Assembly: GCF_030271535.1 (NCBI RefSeq)
Contig: NZ_JASCXJ010000027.1
Coordinates: 1-49,592 of the forward strand
From: Nocardiopsis sp. ATB16-24
GTDB taxonomy: Bacteria; Actinomycetota; Actinomycetes; Streptosporangiales; Streptosporangiaceae
Direction: 5' to 3'
DNA: 49,592 nucleotides
The notes under the pieces were generated by a model that saw only the letters and a program-made list of their open reading frames with translations, searched no databases and was not told the DNA's origin. Made by a program: the position numbers and the translations under genes. Every line of letters starts with the position of its first letter. Position 1 is the first letter of the stretch. Positions 42,346-49,592 of the stretch are shown piece by piece.

Positions 42346-43352
42346 GCACCCGAAGCGGTGAAGTGGTCGTGGTACGCGGTGGCCTGCACACCACCGTGCA
42401 GGACACCGGACGCGACGGGTACTACTCGTTGGGGATACCGCCCTCCGGGGCGATGGACCGATTCTCCTACCGTGTGGCCAACATGCTGGTCGGCAACCCC
42501 GACGGGGCGGCCGCGCTGGAGGCGACCTACGTCGGCCCGACCCTGGAGTTCACCGACGACCGGCGCGTGGCGGTGACCGGCGCCTCGGCCCCGGTCACGG
42601 TCAACGGCGAACCGGTGCCCACCTGGCAGGTGCTGGAGGTCCGTTCGGGGGACGTGCTGGAATTCTCCATGCTCACGGCCGGGGCGCGCCTGTACATCGC
42701 GATCAGCGGCGGGGTCGCGGTGCCGGTCTATCTCGGTGCCCGATCCACCTACACCCTCACCGGGCTGGGCGGGTTCGAGGGACGACGGCTCGCCGACGGC
42801 GACCGGCTCCCCCTGGGCGAGGAGGAGATCGCCGACCCGCCCAGGGTGGGCAGCGCGGTCGAGGAGGCCCTGCGTCCCGACCTTCCCGACGTCGCGCTCC
42901 TGCGCACCATGATCGGTCTGTGCAGTTACCGCGTGACCGAGGAGTCCATGCGCGTGTTCACCTCCACGGAGTGGAAGGTCACCAAGGACGCCGACCGGAT
43001 CGGCTACCGGCTCCACGGCGGCCGGTTCGACTTCGTGGACCGAGAACCGCCCCACGGCGCCGGCAGCGACCCCGCGAACGTGGTCGACCTGGGCTATCCC
43101 CTGGGCTCCATCCAGGTGCCCGGTGGGGACGAGCCGATCGTCCTGCTCAACGACGCGGTCACGGCCGGAGGCTACGCCACGGTGGGCACGGTCGTCTCGG
43201 CGGACCTGGACCGGATCGCCCAGGCCAAGACCGGTGACCGTGTCCGTTTCGAGTCGGTGGACCTACGGACGGCCCTGGAGGCCCGCGCGGACCGGCACGC
43301 CCGACTCGAACGCGTACGCCGGGCGCTGCGGGAGCAGGGCGCACACGCCTGA
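42342..43352 (+). CDS. pxpC: 5-oxoprolinase subunit C (KipA/AHS2 family)
   Basis: Product of 336 residues. HTTVQDTGRDGYYSLGIPPSGAMDRFSYRVANMLVGNP is the diagnostic start of the AHS2/KipA (PxpC) family; later motifs include AVTGASAPVTVNGEPVP, RLYIAISGGVAVPVYLGARSTY, MRVFTSTEWKVTKDADRIGYRL and PIVLLNDAVTAGGYATVGTVVSADLDRIAQAKTGDRVRF. It acts with PxpB in the cytoplasm, where the two form the ATP-using half of 5-oxoprolinase. ATG at 42342 overlaps pxpB by four bases. A biotin carrier gene follows after 51 bases, linking it to a biotin-dependent carboxylase. Confidence 0.93.
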   Translation: MSTRSGEVVVVRGGLHTTVQDTGRDGYYSLGIPPSGAMDRFSYRVANMLVGNPDGAAALEATYVGPTLEFTDDRRVAVTGASAPVTVNGEPVPTWQVLEVRSGDVLEFSMLTAGARLYIAISGGVAVPVYLGARSTYTLTGLGGFEGRRLADGDRLPLGEEEIADPPRVGSAVEEALRPDLPDVALLRTMIGLCSYRVTEESMRVFTSTEWKVTKDADRIGYRLHGGRFDFVDREPPHGAGSDPANVVDLGYPLGSIQVPGGDEPIVLLNDAVTAGGYATVGTVVSADLDRIAQAKTGDRVRFESVDLRTALEARADRHARLERVRRALREQGAHA

Positions 43353-43403
43353 GACGGAACCGACGCGAGGGCCACCGACGCCCGACAACAGGAGGGGACA
43401 CAC

Positions 43404-43640
43404 GTGACGACCATCAAGACGGCGATGCCCGGAGTCATCTACCGTCGGCCCTCGCCCGAGGAGGAGCCCTTCGTCCGGGAGGGCGAGACCATCGAGGAGG
43501 GTCAGACGATCGCCCTGGTCGAGGTGATGAAGAACTTCAACGAGGTCAAGGCCGACCAGTCCGGCAGGCTCACCCGGTTCCTGGTCGAGGACGGTGACGA
43601 GGTGGCCATCAGCCAGGACATCGCCGAGTTGGAGGACTGA
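43404..43640 (+). CDS. Biotin carboxyl carrier protein, stand-alone
   Basis: A protein of only 78 residues consisting of one biotinyl domain: AMPGVIYRRPSPEEEPFVREGETIEEGQTIALVEVMKNFNEVKADQSG with the biotin-accepting Lys in EVMKN, and VEDGDEVAISQDIAELED at the end. It lacks the N-terminal region of acetyl-CoA carboxylase AccB, so it is a minimal carrier serving the carboxylase encoded next to it. The start is GTG at 43404 with AGGAGG at 8 bases. Position between pxpC and a biotin carboxylase gene argues for a dedicated role in the 5-oxoproline pathway rather than in fatty acid synthesis. Confidence 0.93.
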   Translation: MTTIKTAMPGVIYRRPSPEEEPFVREGETIEEGQTIALVEVMKNFNEVKADQSGRLTRFLVEDGDEVAISQDIAELED

Positions 43641-43728
43641 GGGTCGTCCCGTCCGGGGGCGGGCGCTCACGTCCCCACCCCGGACGGCGGACACGACCGC
43701 GGACCACAGCCACGACGGGAAAGAGCCA

Positions 43729-45099
<1,371 letters not shown>

Positions 45100-45463
45100 C
45101 CGGACCCGGTCGGGGGCACGGGGCGTCGGTCCGTTCCCCGGGTCTCGTCGCTCACCCACGACCGGATGTCGGAAGACTTCGGAGGCGGTCGTGGGAGGAC
45201 ATCGCCCGGGTCGCCGTCGCCATGGTCCGCGCGCAGGGCCGCCGGGCGCCCCTCTCCCGTGGACGATCCGGCCCGGTCCCGATCGACGACGCCGACGACC
45301 GCTTCGTCGTCGGTGAGATCGACCGGCGGGCGTTGTTCGGCGGGACGGCGAGACGCGCCCCAGGTGATGACCCGGATCGCGGACCGGCCCTACAGGGCCG
45401 TTCGGGCTGCCGGGGCGGGTGTGGGGGGCGGTCCACGGCGACCGTACGAGCCGGGACCCCGGT
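45100..45463. other. Intergenic region with a coding-like remnant
   Basis: No gene with a clear start. In the plus-strand frame covering about 45150-45370 the translation RRSWEDIARVAVAMVRAQGRR to IDDADDRFVVGEIDRRALFGG has high-GC third positions and a plausible protein character, then decays before a stop at 45467. It could be a small protein from ATG 45222 or a gene remnant. I do not recognise it. Confidence 0.3.
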
Positions 45464-45793
45464 CTAGGAGGCGCCCAGGATCGCGGCGAGCAGTCCGGGC
45501 ATCCTCGCTTCGAGGTCCTCCTCGCGCAGCCGGCTCATGCGCGAGGTCCCCTCGTAGTACTGATGGATCACCCCGGCCTCGCGGAGCACCCGGAAGTGAT
45601 GGGTGGAGGTGGACTTGCTCACCGGCAGGTCGAAGGCCACACAGGACATGTCGCCGTGGCCCCGCGCCAACGTGCGCACGATCCGCAGGCGTATCGGGTC
45701 CGCCAGCGCGCTCAGTACCGGCTCCAGGCGGATCTCGTCGCGATCGGGGTGGTGAAGCCGCCGCCCCGCGCCGACCTGACTGGCCTTGGACAT
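45464..45793 (-). CDS. ArsR-type winged-helix transcriptional regulator
   Basis: DNA-binding protein of 109 residues. The winged helix-turn-helix is EPVLSALADPIRLRIVRTLARGHGDMSCVAFDLPVSKSTSTHHFRVLREAGVIHQYYEGTSRMSRLREEDLEARMPGLL, an ArsR/HTH_20 domain with recognition helix SKSTSTHHFRVL. The single Cys in DMSCVAFD lies before that helix, where related regulators sense electrophiles or redox change; sensing here is inferred. The ATG at 45793 is the first in frame. It is divergent from an old yellow enzyme gene; the 139-base gap holds TACGAG repeats likely to be its operator. The expected action is repression of both. Confidence 0.88.
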   Translation of the reverse strand: MSKASQVGAGRRLHHPDRDEIRLEPVLSALADPIRLRIVRTLARGHGDMSCVAFDLPVSKSTSTHHFRVLREAGVIHQYYEGTSRMSRLREEDLEARMPGLLAAILGAS

Positions 45794-45830
45794 GCTCCGA
45801 CCCTCCGTCGACGTGACTCCTTCCACAAAG

Positions 45831-45884
45831 TACGAGAATCCTCGTAGTTTGACAAGGATCGTAGTACGGCGGCTATCGTACGAG
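45831..45884. promoter_or_regulatory. Operator/promoter region between ArsR-type regulator and old yellow enzyme genes
   Basis: Inverted repeat TACGAG-AATC-CTCGTA (45831-45846) lies next to TTGACA (45849-45854). A third TACGAG at 45879-45884 overlaps the probable -10 TATCGT (45874-45879, spacing 19). A regulator bound to TACGAG would cover the promoter of the old yellow enzyme gene. Confidence 0.6.
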
Positions 45885-45932
45885 GGTCGCCCGCCAGGAC
45901 GCCCCCGACGACGCCGACACGAAGGACCTACC

Positions 45933-47048
45933 GTGAGTTCCCTGTTCACCCCGCTGTCCCTACGGTCGCTGACGATCCCCAACCGCGTGTGGATGTCCCC
46001 GATGTGCATGTACTCCGCCGCCTCGGAAGGGGACGAGACCGGAGCGCCCACCGACTTCCACCTCACGCACCTGGCGAGCCGGGCCGCCGGAGGCGCGGGG
46101 CTGGTGATGACCGAGGCCACCGCCGTCCGACCCGACGGGCGGATCAGCCCATGGGACCTGGGGCTGTGGAACGATCGTCAGCAGGAGGCCTTCGCCCGCC
46201 TCACCACGGCCCTGCGCTCCCACGGCTCCGTGCCGGCCGTCCAGCTCTCCCACGCCGGCCGTAAGGCCTCCACCGACAGGCCCTGGCACGGTGGGGGCCA
46301 CCTGACCGAGGCCGAGGGCGGCTGGCGGGCGGTCTCCCCCAGCGCCGAGGCCCTCCCCGGGTTCGCGACCCCCCACGAGCTGACGGAGGCGGAGATCGAC
46401 CGGCTGGCGGCGGACTTCGCCGCCTCGGCCGAACGCGCCCTGGCCGCCGGGTTCCAGGTCGCCGAGGTGCACGGCGCGCACGGCTACCTGCTCCACTCCT
46501 TCCTCTCCCCCGCCGCCAACCACCGCACCGACGCCTACGGCGGTGACATCGAGAACCGCATGCGCTTCCCCTTGCGGGTGGTGGAGGCCGTGCGCGAGGT
46601 CTGGCCGGAGGAGCTTCCGGTGTTCTTCCGCACCTCGGCCACCGACTGGCTGAGCGAGGACCCCCAGGACCCCAGGCAGGGCTGGACCGGTGACGACACC
46701 GTCCTTCTGGCCAAGGAGCTCCAGGCTCGGGGCGTGGACCTGCTCGACGTCTCCACCGGCGGGGTGGTCCACGACGCCCGGATCCCCGTGGGGCCCGACT
46801 ACCAGGTGCCCTTCGCCGCCCAGGCCCGACAGGAGACCGGTATCCCCACCTCCGCCGTCGGGCTCGTCCTCGACCCCCGGCAGGCCGAGAAGATCGTCGC
46901 CTCCGGCCGCGCCGACGCGGTGATGCTCGGTCGTCAACTGCTGCGCGAGCCCTACTGGGCCCACCGCGCCGCCATCGAACTGGGCGTTGAACCCGACTGG
47001 CCCGACCAGTACGGCCACGCCGTGAAGCGTCGCTCACAGAGGAAGTGA
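45933..47048 (+). CDS. NADH:flavin oxidoreductase, old yellow enzyme family (YqjM-like)
   Basis: FMN-dependent TIM-barrel enzyme of 371 residues that reduces activated C=C bonds of electrophiles such as enones and quinones with NAD(P)H. Diagnostic motifs are LFTPLSLRSLTIPNRVWMSPMCMYSA (redox-tuning Cys of YqjM-type enzymes), VQLSHAGRKAS, AEVHGAHGYLLHSFLSPAANHRTDAYGGDIENRMRF and VMLGRQLLREPYW. The GTG at 45933 has GAAGGA at 6 bases. It is divergent from the ArsR-type regulator, which probably derepresses it under electrophile stress. Likely functions in detoxification in the cytoplasm. The family and subtype are clear; the physiological substrate is not. Confidence 0.93.
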   Translation: MSSLFTPLSLRSLTIPNRVWMSPMCMYSAASEGDETGAPTDFHLTHLASRAAGGAGLVMTEATAVRPDGRISPWDLGLWNDRQQEAFARLTTALRSHGSVPAVQLSHAGRKASTDRPWHGGGHLTEAEGGWRAVSPSAEALPGFATPHELTEAEIDRLAADFAASAERALAAGFQVAEVHGAHGYLLHSFLSPAANHRTDAYGGDIENRMRFPLRVVEAVREVWPEELPVFFRTSATDWLSEDPQDPRQGWTGDDTVLLAKELQARGVDLLDVSTGGVVHDARIPVGPDYQVPFAAQARQETGIPTSAVGLVLDPRQAEKIVASGRADAVMLGRQLLREPYWAHRAAIELGVEPDWPDQYGHAVKRRSQRK

Positions 47049-47186
47049 CCGGAGGGGGCGTCGGTTCCGGTGGAGGCCGGAGCGGGAGCGACAGCGTCGT
47101 CTCCTGAGCCCACCGCCTTCGGGGCGGGCCGTCGCCGTCCCCCACCACTCTCCCGGTTCCGCCGCGACCACCGAGGGGAACGTTGG

Positions 47187-47212
47187 GCTCACCGGGACGA
47201 ATCCCGGTGAGC
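47187..47212. terminator. Bidirectional terminator between old yellow enzyme and DUF5685 genes
   Basis: Perfect 11-bp stem GCTCACCGGGA / TCCCGGTGAGC with tetraloop CGAA, midway between two convergent genes. Confidence 0.75.
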
Positions 47213-47294
47213 GGATGTCGGGGAAGGCGGTCGCCTCCACGTTCGCGGTCGGGTGTGTGCGGCGCTTCGGCCGTCGCACACGCCGCTCCCTTAC

Positions 47295-48521
47295 TCAGTC
47301 ACAGCACTTACAGCATTCGCAACACTGGCAACACTCACAGCACTCGCAGGCGTTGCACCAGGCGCTGCGTGGCCTGCCCGACCACGGGCCGGGATGGGGA
47401 TCGCGGCAGCACAACTGACCGGTGCCGCACATGAACAGCGCCACCGCGCAGCCCGCCAGCGGGCCCCGCCGTCGGGGCGGGTGACGCAAGGCGGGGGTGT
47501 CGCACGAACAGGAGTCGCAGCAGCCGGTGCTCCCGCCTTCGCCAGAGCCGCTTCCTCCCCCGTGACGGCCCTTGTGAGCGTGGGAGTCACCGTCGCCGCT
47601 TCCGTGCCGGTGGTGGGGCGGCTGATGAGGGTGGCAATGATGGGGACGCCGCGGGCCCTGGGGGTACCCACCGTGGGCGAAACCACGGGCGACGGCGCGG
47701 TGCGCCTCCTTGACCAGGAGCGCCCGGACCAGTCGGTCGTCGGTGAACTCCGCCTCCTCCAGCGCCAGCCGGATGCCCAAAAGCGCGTCGTCGCACAGTT
47801 CGCGAACCCGGTCGAGGCCGGTGCCGGTGGCGGTGAGCGGGTTCCAAGCGCCCTTCTCCCGGTCCTCCTGACGGTCCTCGACCGCGTCCAACAGGTGGGC
47901 GACGCGTCCGAACAGGCGCCCCGCCTCACGTAGCGGTTCGGTGTTGGCGGGGCGCCCCGCCAACACCGCGGTGTGCGCGAACGCCTCACCGGTGGCCTCC
48001 TCGGTCGGCCACGTCACCGCCAGGACGTCGGTTCCGGGCCCGGCCGCCTCCTCGACCTGTCGTTGACGATCGATGACCGCGACGAGTCCGGCGCCGTCGA
48101 ATCCGAGTCCGGCGCCCGCCCGGCTCGCGTCGCGCCGCCAGCGCCCGGCCACCCGCCCGGCGAGGACGCGCACACCACGGCGGGCGTAGGGGCCGTCGCC
48201 GTCCTGGATGTGGTCGGCGATCTTGGCGGAGGCCAGCAGCAGTGACACCGCCGCCGCCAGACGCGCACCGGGCCCCTCGGCGACCTCGGCCCCGCGCATC
48301 CCCCGCAAGGGGCAGCGACCGGCCCGGCGCGTGCCCGCGCACTCCGTGGACTGCGCGGCCGTCAGAACCGACACCACCAGTCCGTCGTAGTTGGTGGCGA
48401 TACGGGAGGCCTGGCCGTGGTCGTCGCGCAGCGCCAGGCACAGCCCGCACATGTGCGCCATCCACTCCTCGGCCAGTCCGTCGGGCAGGGTGTGCCGGCA
48501 GGGGCGCAGGATTCCGAACAC
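47295..48521 (-). CDS. DUF5685 family protein with His/Cys-rich tail
   Basis: Product of 408 residues. The first 270 are the actinobacterial DUF5685 domain: FGILRPCRHTLPDGLAEEWMAHMCGLCLALRDDHGQASRIATNYDGLVVSVLTAAQ, then CAGTRRAGRCPLRGMRG and an all-helical body with conserved Asp (AKIADHIQDGDG, HLLDAVEDRQEDREKGAWNPL), reminiscent of prenyl-transferase-like folds. The last 140 residues hold a His cluster (HHCHPHQPPHHRHG, DSHAHKGRHGG), CCDSCSCD, and a final tail of Cys pairs (CNACECCECCQCC, then ECCKCCD). This tail could bind several metal ions. The GTG at 48521 is chosen because it gives the family start VFGILRPCRH. Function of the family is unknown to me. Confidence 0.85.
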   Translation of the reverse strand: MFGILRPCRHTLPDGLAEEWMAHMCGLCLALRDDHGQASRIATNYDGLVVSVLTAAQSTECAGTRRAGRCPLRGMRGAEVAEGPGARLAAAVSLLLASAKIADHIQDGDGPYARRGVRVLAGRVAGRWRRDASRAGAGLGFDGAGLVAVIDRQRQVEEAAGPGTDVLAVTWPTEEATGEAFAHTAVLAGRPANTEPLREAGRLFGRVAHLLDAVEDRQEDREKGAWNPLTATGTGLDRVRELCDDALLGIRLALEEAEFTDDRLVRALLVKEAHRAVARGFAHGGYPQGPRRPHHCHPHQPPHHRHGSGDGDSHAHKGRHGGGSGSGEGGSTGCCDSCSCDTPALRHPPRRRGPLAGCAVALFMCGTGQLCCRDPHPGPWSGRPRSAWCNACECCECCQCCECCKCCD

Positions 48522-48697
48522 GGGCGTGGTACCTCTGTCTCCCTCAAGGGTCGGGCCATCGGCACGTTCGACGCCGGAACCGCGCGGGTGGTTCTGTCCT
48601 GCCTTTTCCTTCGAAGAGCGGTGAGGAGGCATGGAACGCGCCTCGCCGTGGTTGGAAGGGGCACACGTCCGTCCACGAACGGAAAAGAGGTGCGGCG

Positions 48698-49030
48698 ATG
48701 ACCTGGATTCCCGACACGTGCACACTGCCCACCACCGAACGGCCGCTGCGATCGCGGGAGTTCGCGTCGCTGTTCGACGACGCGTTGCGGTCCCTGGCCC
48801 GCACCGGCCCCGGCGCACTGACCCTGTACCTCGTTCCGTTCCCGCGGACCGAGGAGAGGGTGCGCGACCTGGTCGCTCGGGAGTCGTCCTGCTGTTCCTT
48901 CTTCACCTTCGCGGTGGAACGCGACCACGACCGTGTGAAGGTCGGCGTCACCGTGCCCGAGGGCAGGGAGGAGGTCCTGGACGGCCTCGCCCGCCAGGCC
49001 GAGGACGCCCTCCGCTCCAGGGCCGGGTGA
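48698..49030 (+). CDS. Small hypothetical protein (SSCCSFF motif)
   Basis: Soluble protein of 110 residues. Sequence blocks MTWIPDTCTLPTTERPLRSREFASLFDDALRSL, LVARESSCCSFFTFAVERD and VKVGVTVPEGREEVLDGLARQAE are of a type I have seen in many actinobacteria, but no function is established that I can name. The Cys pair in SCCSFF and the Cys in DTCTLP are the only likely reactive residues; similar proteins occur near metal or redox regulators. The ATG at 48698 has AGAGGTG at 6 bases. It is divergent from the DUF5685 gene across 176 bases and could share its regulation. Its stop is 16 bases from the convergent last gene. Confidence 0.75.
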   Translation: MTWIPDTCTLPTTERPLRSREFASLFDDALRSLARTGPGALTLYLVPFPRTEERVRDLVARESSCCSFFTFAVERDHDRVKVGVTVPEGREEVLDGLARQAEDALRSRAG

Positions 49031-49046
49031 GGGGCGCACCCCCGGT

Positions 49047-49469
49047 TCACCAGGAGATGAGCCTGACCGCGCGGTCCGAGGCCGGCACCACCCGCTCGGT
49101 TCCGTCTTCACGGACCCGCAGGCCCCCGGGCTCCAGGGTGTAGGCGAGCTCGCGCAGGTTCTCCGCCAGGCGAGGACGGCCGTAGGAGTACCAGTTCCAG
49201 CGGACCCGATCGGCGCCGAGGAGGGTGAACCCCCTTCCCTCGAAGACGACCTGTGCCGGGTTCCACACGCGCAGGCACTCGGCCTCGTGGAAGGACAGAA
49301 GGAGCACGTCACCCTCGGCCCAGGCCCGGGTGAGCACGTGACCGTTGTCCATGGGGGCGCCGAACCACCGGCCGAAGAAGCGCAGGGTGCCGTAGACACC
49401 CTCGTGATGGGTGACCGGGAACGCGATCCGTTCGGCCAGGGCGTGGGCGATCCGCTGGGTCGGGCTCAT
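49047..49469 (-). CDS. Hypothetical protein immediately behind a group II intron
   Basis: Product of 140 residues, soluble, no recognised family. It is rich in aromatic residues (GTLRFFGRWFGAPMDNG, VRWNWYSYGRPRL) with likely beta-sheet content. Codon bias supports a real gene. The ATG at 49469 is directly preceded by the 3' end of a group II intron with at most a few bases between, and no ribosome-binding site precedes the ATG except what the intron sequence supplies. The true gene may therefore begin farther upstream, beyond the intron, and have been interrupted; the visible start would then be artificial. Confidence 0.65.
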   Translation of the reverse strand: MSPTQRIAHALAERIAFPVTHHEGVYGTLRFFGRWFGAPMDNGHVLTRAWAEGDVLLLSFHEAECLRVWNPAQVVFEGRGFTLLGADRVRWNWYSYGRPRLAENLRELAYTLEPGGLRVREDGTERVVPASDRAVRLISW

Positions 49470-49472
49470 TGG

Positions 49473-49592
49473 TAGTCAGAGGCGCGGTACCCGTTCCCGG
49501 GCCCGTTTCCTCATCCCCCTTTCAATCCGTGCGTGCGGTTTTCCCGCACACGGCTTACCGATGATCTTCTAAACCGGGTTACGCAACCCCGG
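49473..49592 (-). mobile_element. Group II intron, 3' end (domains V and VI), continues beyond the window
   Basis: On the minus strand 49556-49524 forms a textbook domain V: AAGCCGTG, then TGCGG, a GAAA-type loop, CCGCA, the two-base CG bulge, and CACGGATT, with the AGC catalytic triad in the first arm. A domain VI-like sequence follows (GGGGGATGAGG to CCTCTGACTACC, with a candidate bulged A near the end), which places the 3' splice site at about 49471-49473. The 20 bases at the edge (CCGGGTTACG-type hairpin) belong to upstream intron sequence. The reverse transcriptase gene, if present, lies outside. This mobile ribozyme inserted next to the start codon of the last gene. Confidence 0.8.
49524..49556 (-). 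ncRNA. Group II intron domain V
   Basis: 33-base catalytic hairpin with AGC triad, 2-nt CG bulge and GAAA loop; part of the mobile element entry. Confidence 0.8.

Noticed and set aside
47305..47350. CRISPR-like or microsatellite repeat on the plus strand (CA(A/G)CA units)
   Set aside because: It is the coding sequence of the Cys-pair tail of the DUF5685 protein on the minus strand; no spacers or regular repeats.

Overview
The window is very GC-rich (I judge above 70%), with third codon positions almost always G or C, many GTG/TTG starts behind AGGAG-type ribosome sites, and hairpin terminators without T-tracts. It is chromosomal DNA of an actinomycete. Gene content and protein style suggest the Nocardiopsis/Streptosporangiales area, but that genus is a guess. 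I see no rRNA, tRNA, CRISPR array, phage or biosynthetic cluster. One mobile element, the 3' end of a group II intron, lies at the right edge.

Layout. 1-8.0 kb: parts of an oligopeptide (Dpp/Opp) ABC transporter on the minus strand: DppC permease, solute-binding lipoprotein, DppB permease and the start of a DppD ATPase. It is split by three unrelated genes: a YdjM-like membrane hydrolase (plus strand), a GAF-SpoIIE (PP2C) phosphatase, and a B12-binding photoreceptor-like protein that is frameshifted. 8.2-10.1 kb: an antibiotic-resistance-type ABC-F ATPase behind a structured leader with a three-codon ORF, which looks like a ribosome-mediated attenuator. 10.1-17.4 kb: pgi, a NaChBac-like one-repeat voltage-gated channel, a small acidic protein, a FadR-type regulator, a MalY/PatB-type PLP enzyme and a DUF2786 protein. 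17.6-20.5 kb: a small zincin metallopeptidase and a DedA-PAP2 fusion, each broken by one frameshift, then a small membrane protein with two CxxC pairs. 20.7-24.6 kb: GNAT acetyltransferase, lipoprotein, an unrecognised DNA-binding-like protein and an SDR oxidoreductase.

24.7-31.9 kb: a tightly overlapping minus-strand operon jetA-jetB-jetC (TIGR02677/DUF2397, TIGR02678/DUF2398, TIGR02680), i.e. a type II Wadjet (SMC-like) plasmid-defence locus, but without the nuclease gene jetD on either side. A perfect 28-bp palindrome sits just upstream of jetA. 32.1-36.7 kb: DUF2267-pterin dehydratase-like protein, metallophosphoesterase, type I IPP isomerase, secreted HNH nuclease, DUF1028 protein. 36.9-39.1 kb: an NDH-2-like flavoprotein behind a CRP-like palindrome, followed by an ECF41-type sigma factor. 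39.3-45.1 kb: a secreted DUF4185 protein, then the 5-oxoprolinase genes pxpA (divergent) and pxpB-pxpC with a biotin carrier and a biotin carboxylase. Together the last four encode every part of a split urea-carboxylase-like enzyme. 45.4-49.6 kb: a divergent ArsR-type regulator/old yellow enzyme pair sharing an operator region, a DUF5685 protein with an extraordinary His/Cys-rich tail, two small hypothetical proteins, and the group II intron end abutting the start codon of the last gene.

The items most worth follow-up are the nuclease-less Wadjet II operon, the ABC-F leader, the phosphatase/B12-photoreceptor pair, the pxp-biotin cluster and the DUF5685 metal-binding-like tail. Three independent frameshifts in the first 20 kb must be resolved (true mutations or assembly indels) before the broken genes are interpreted.
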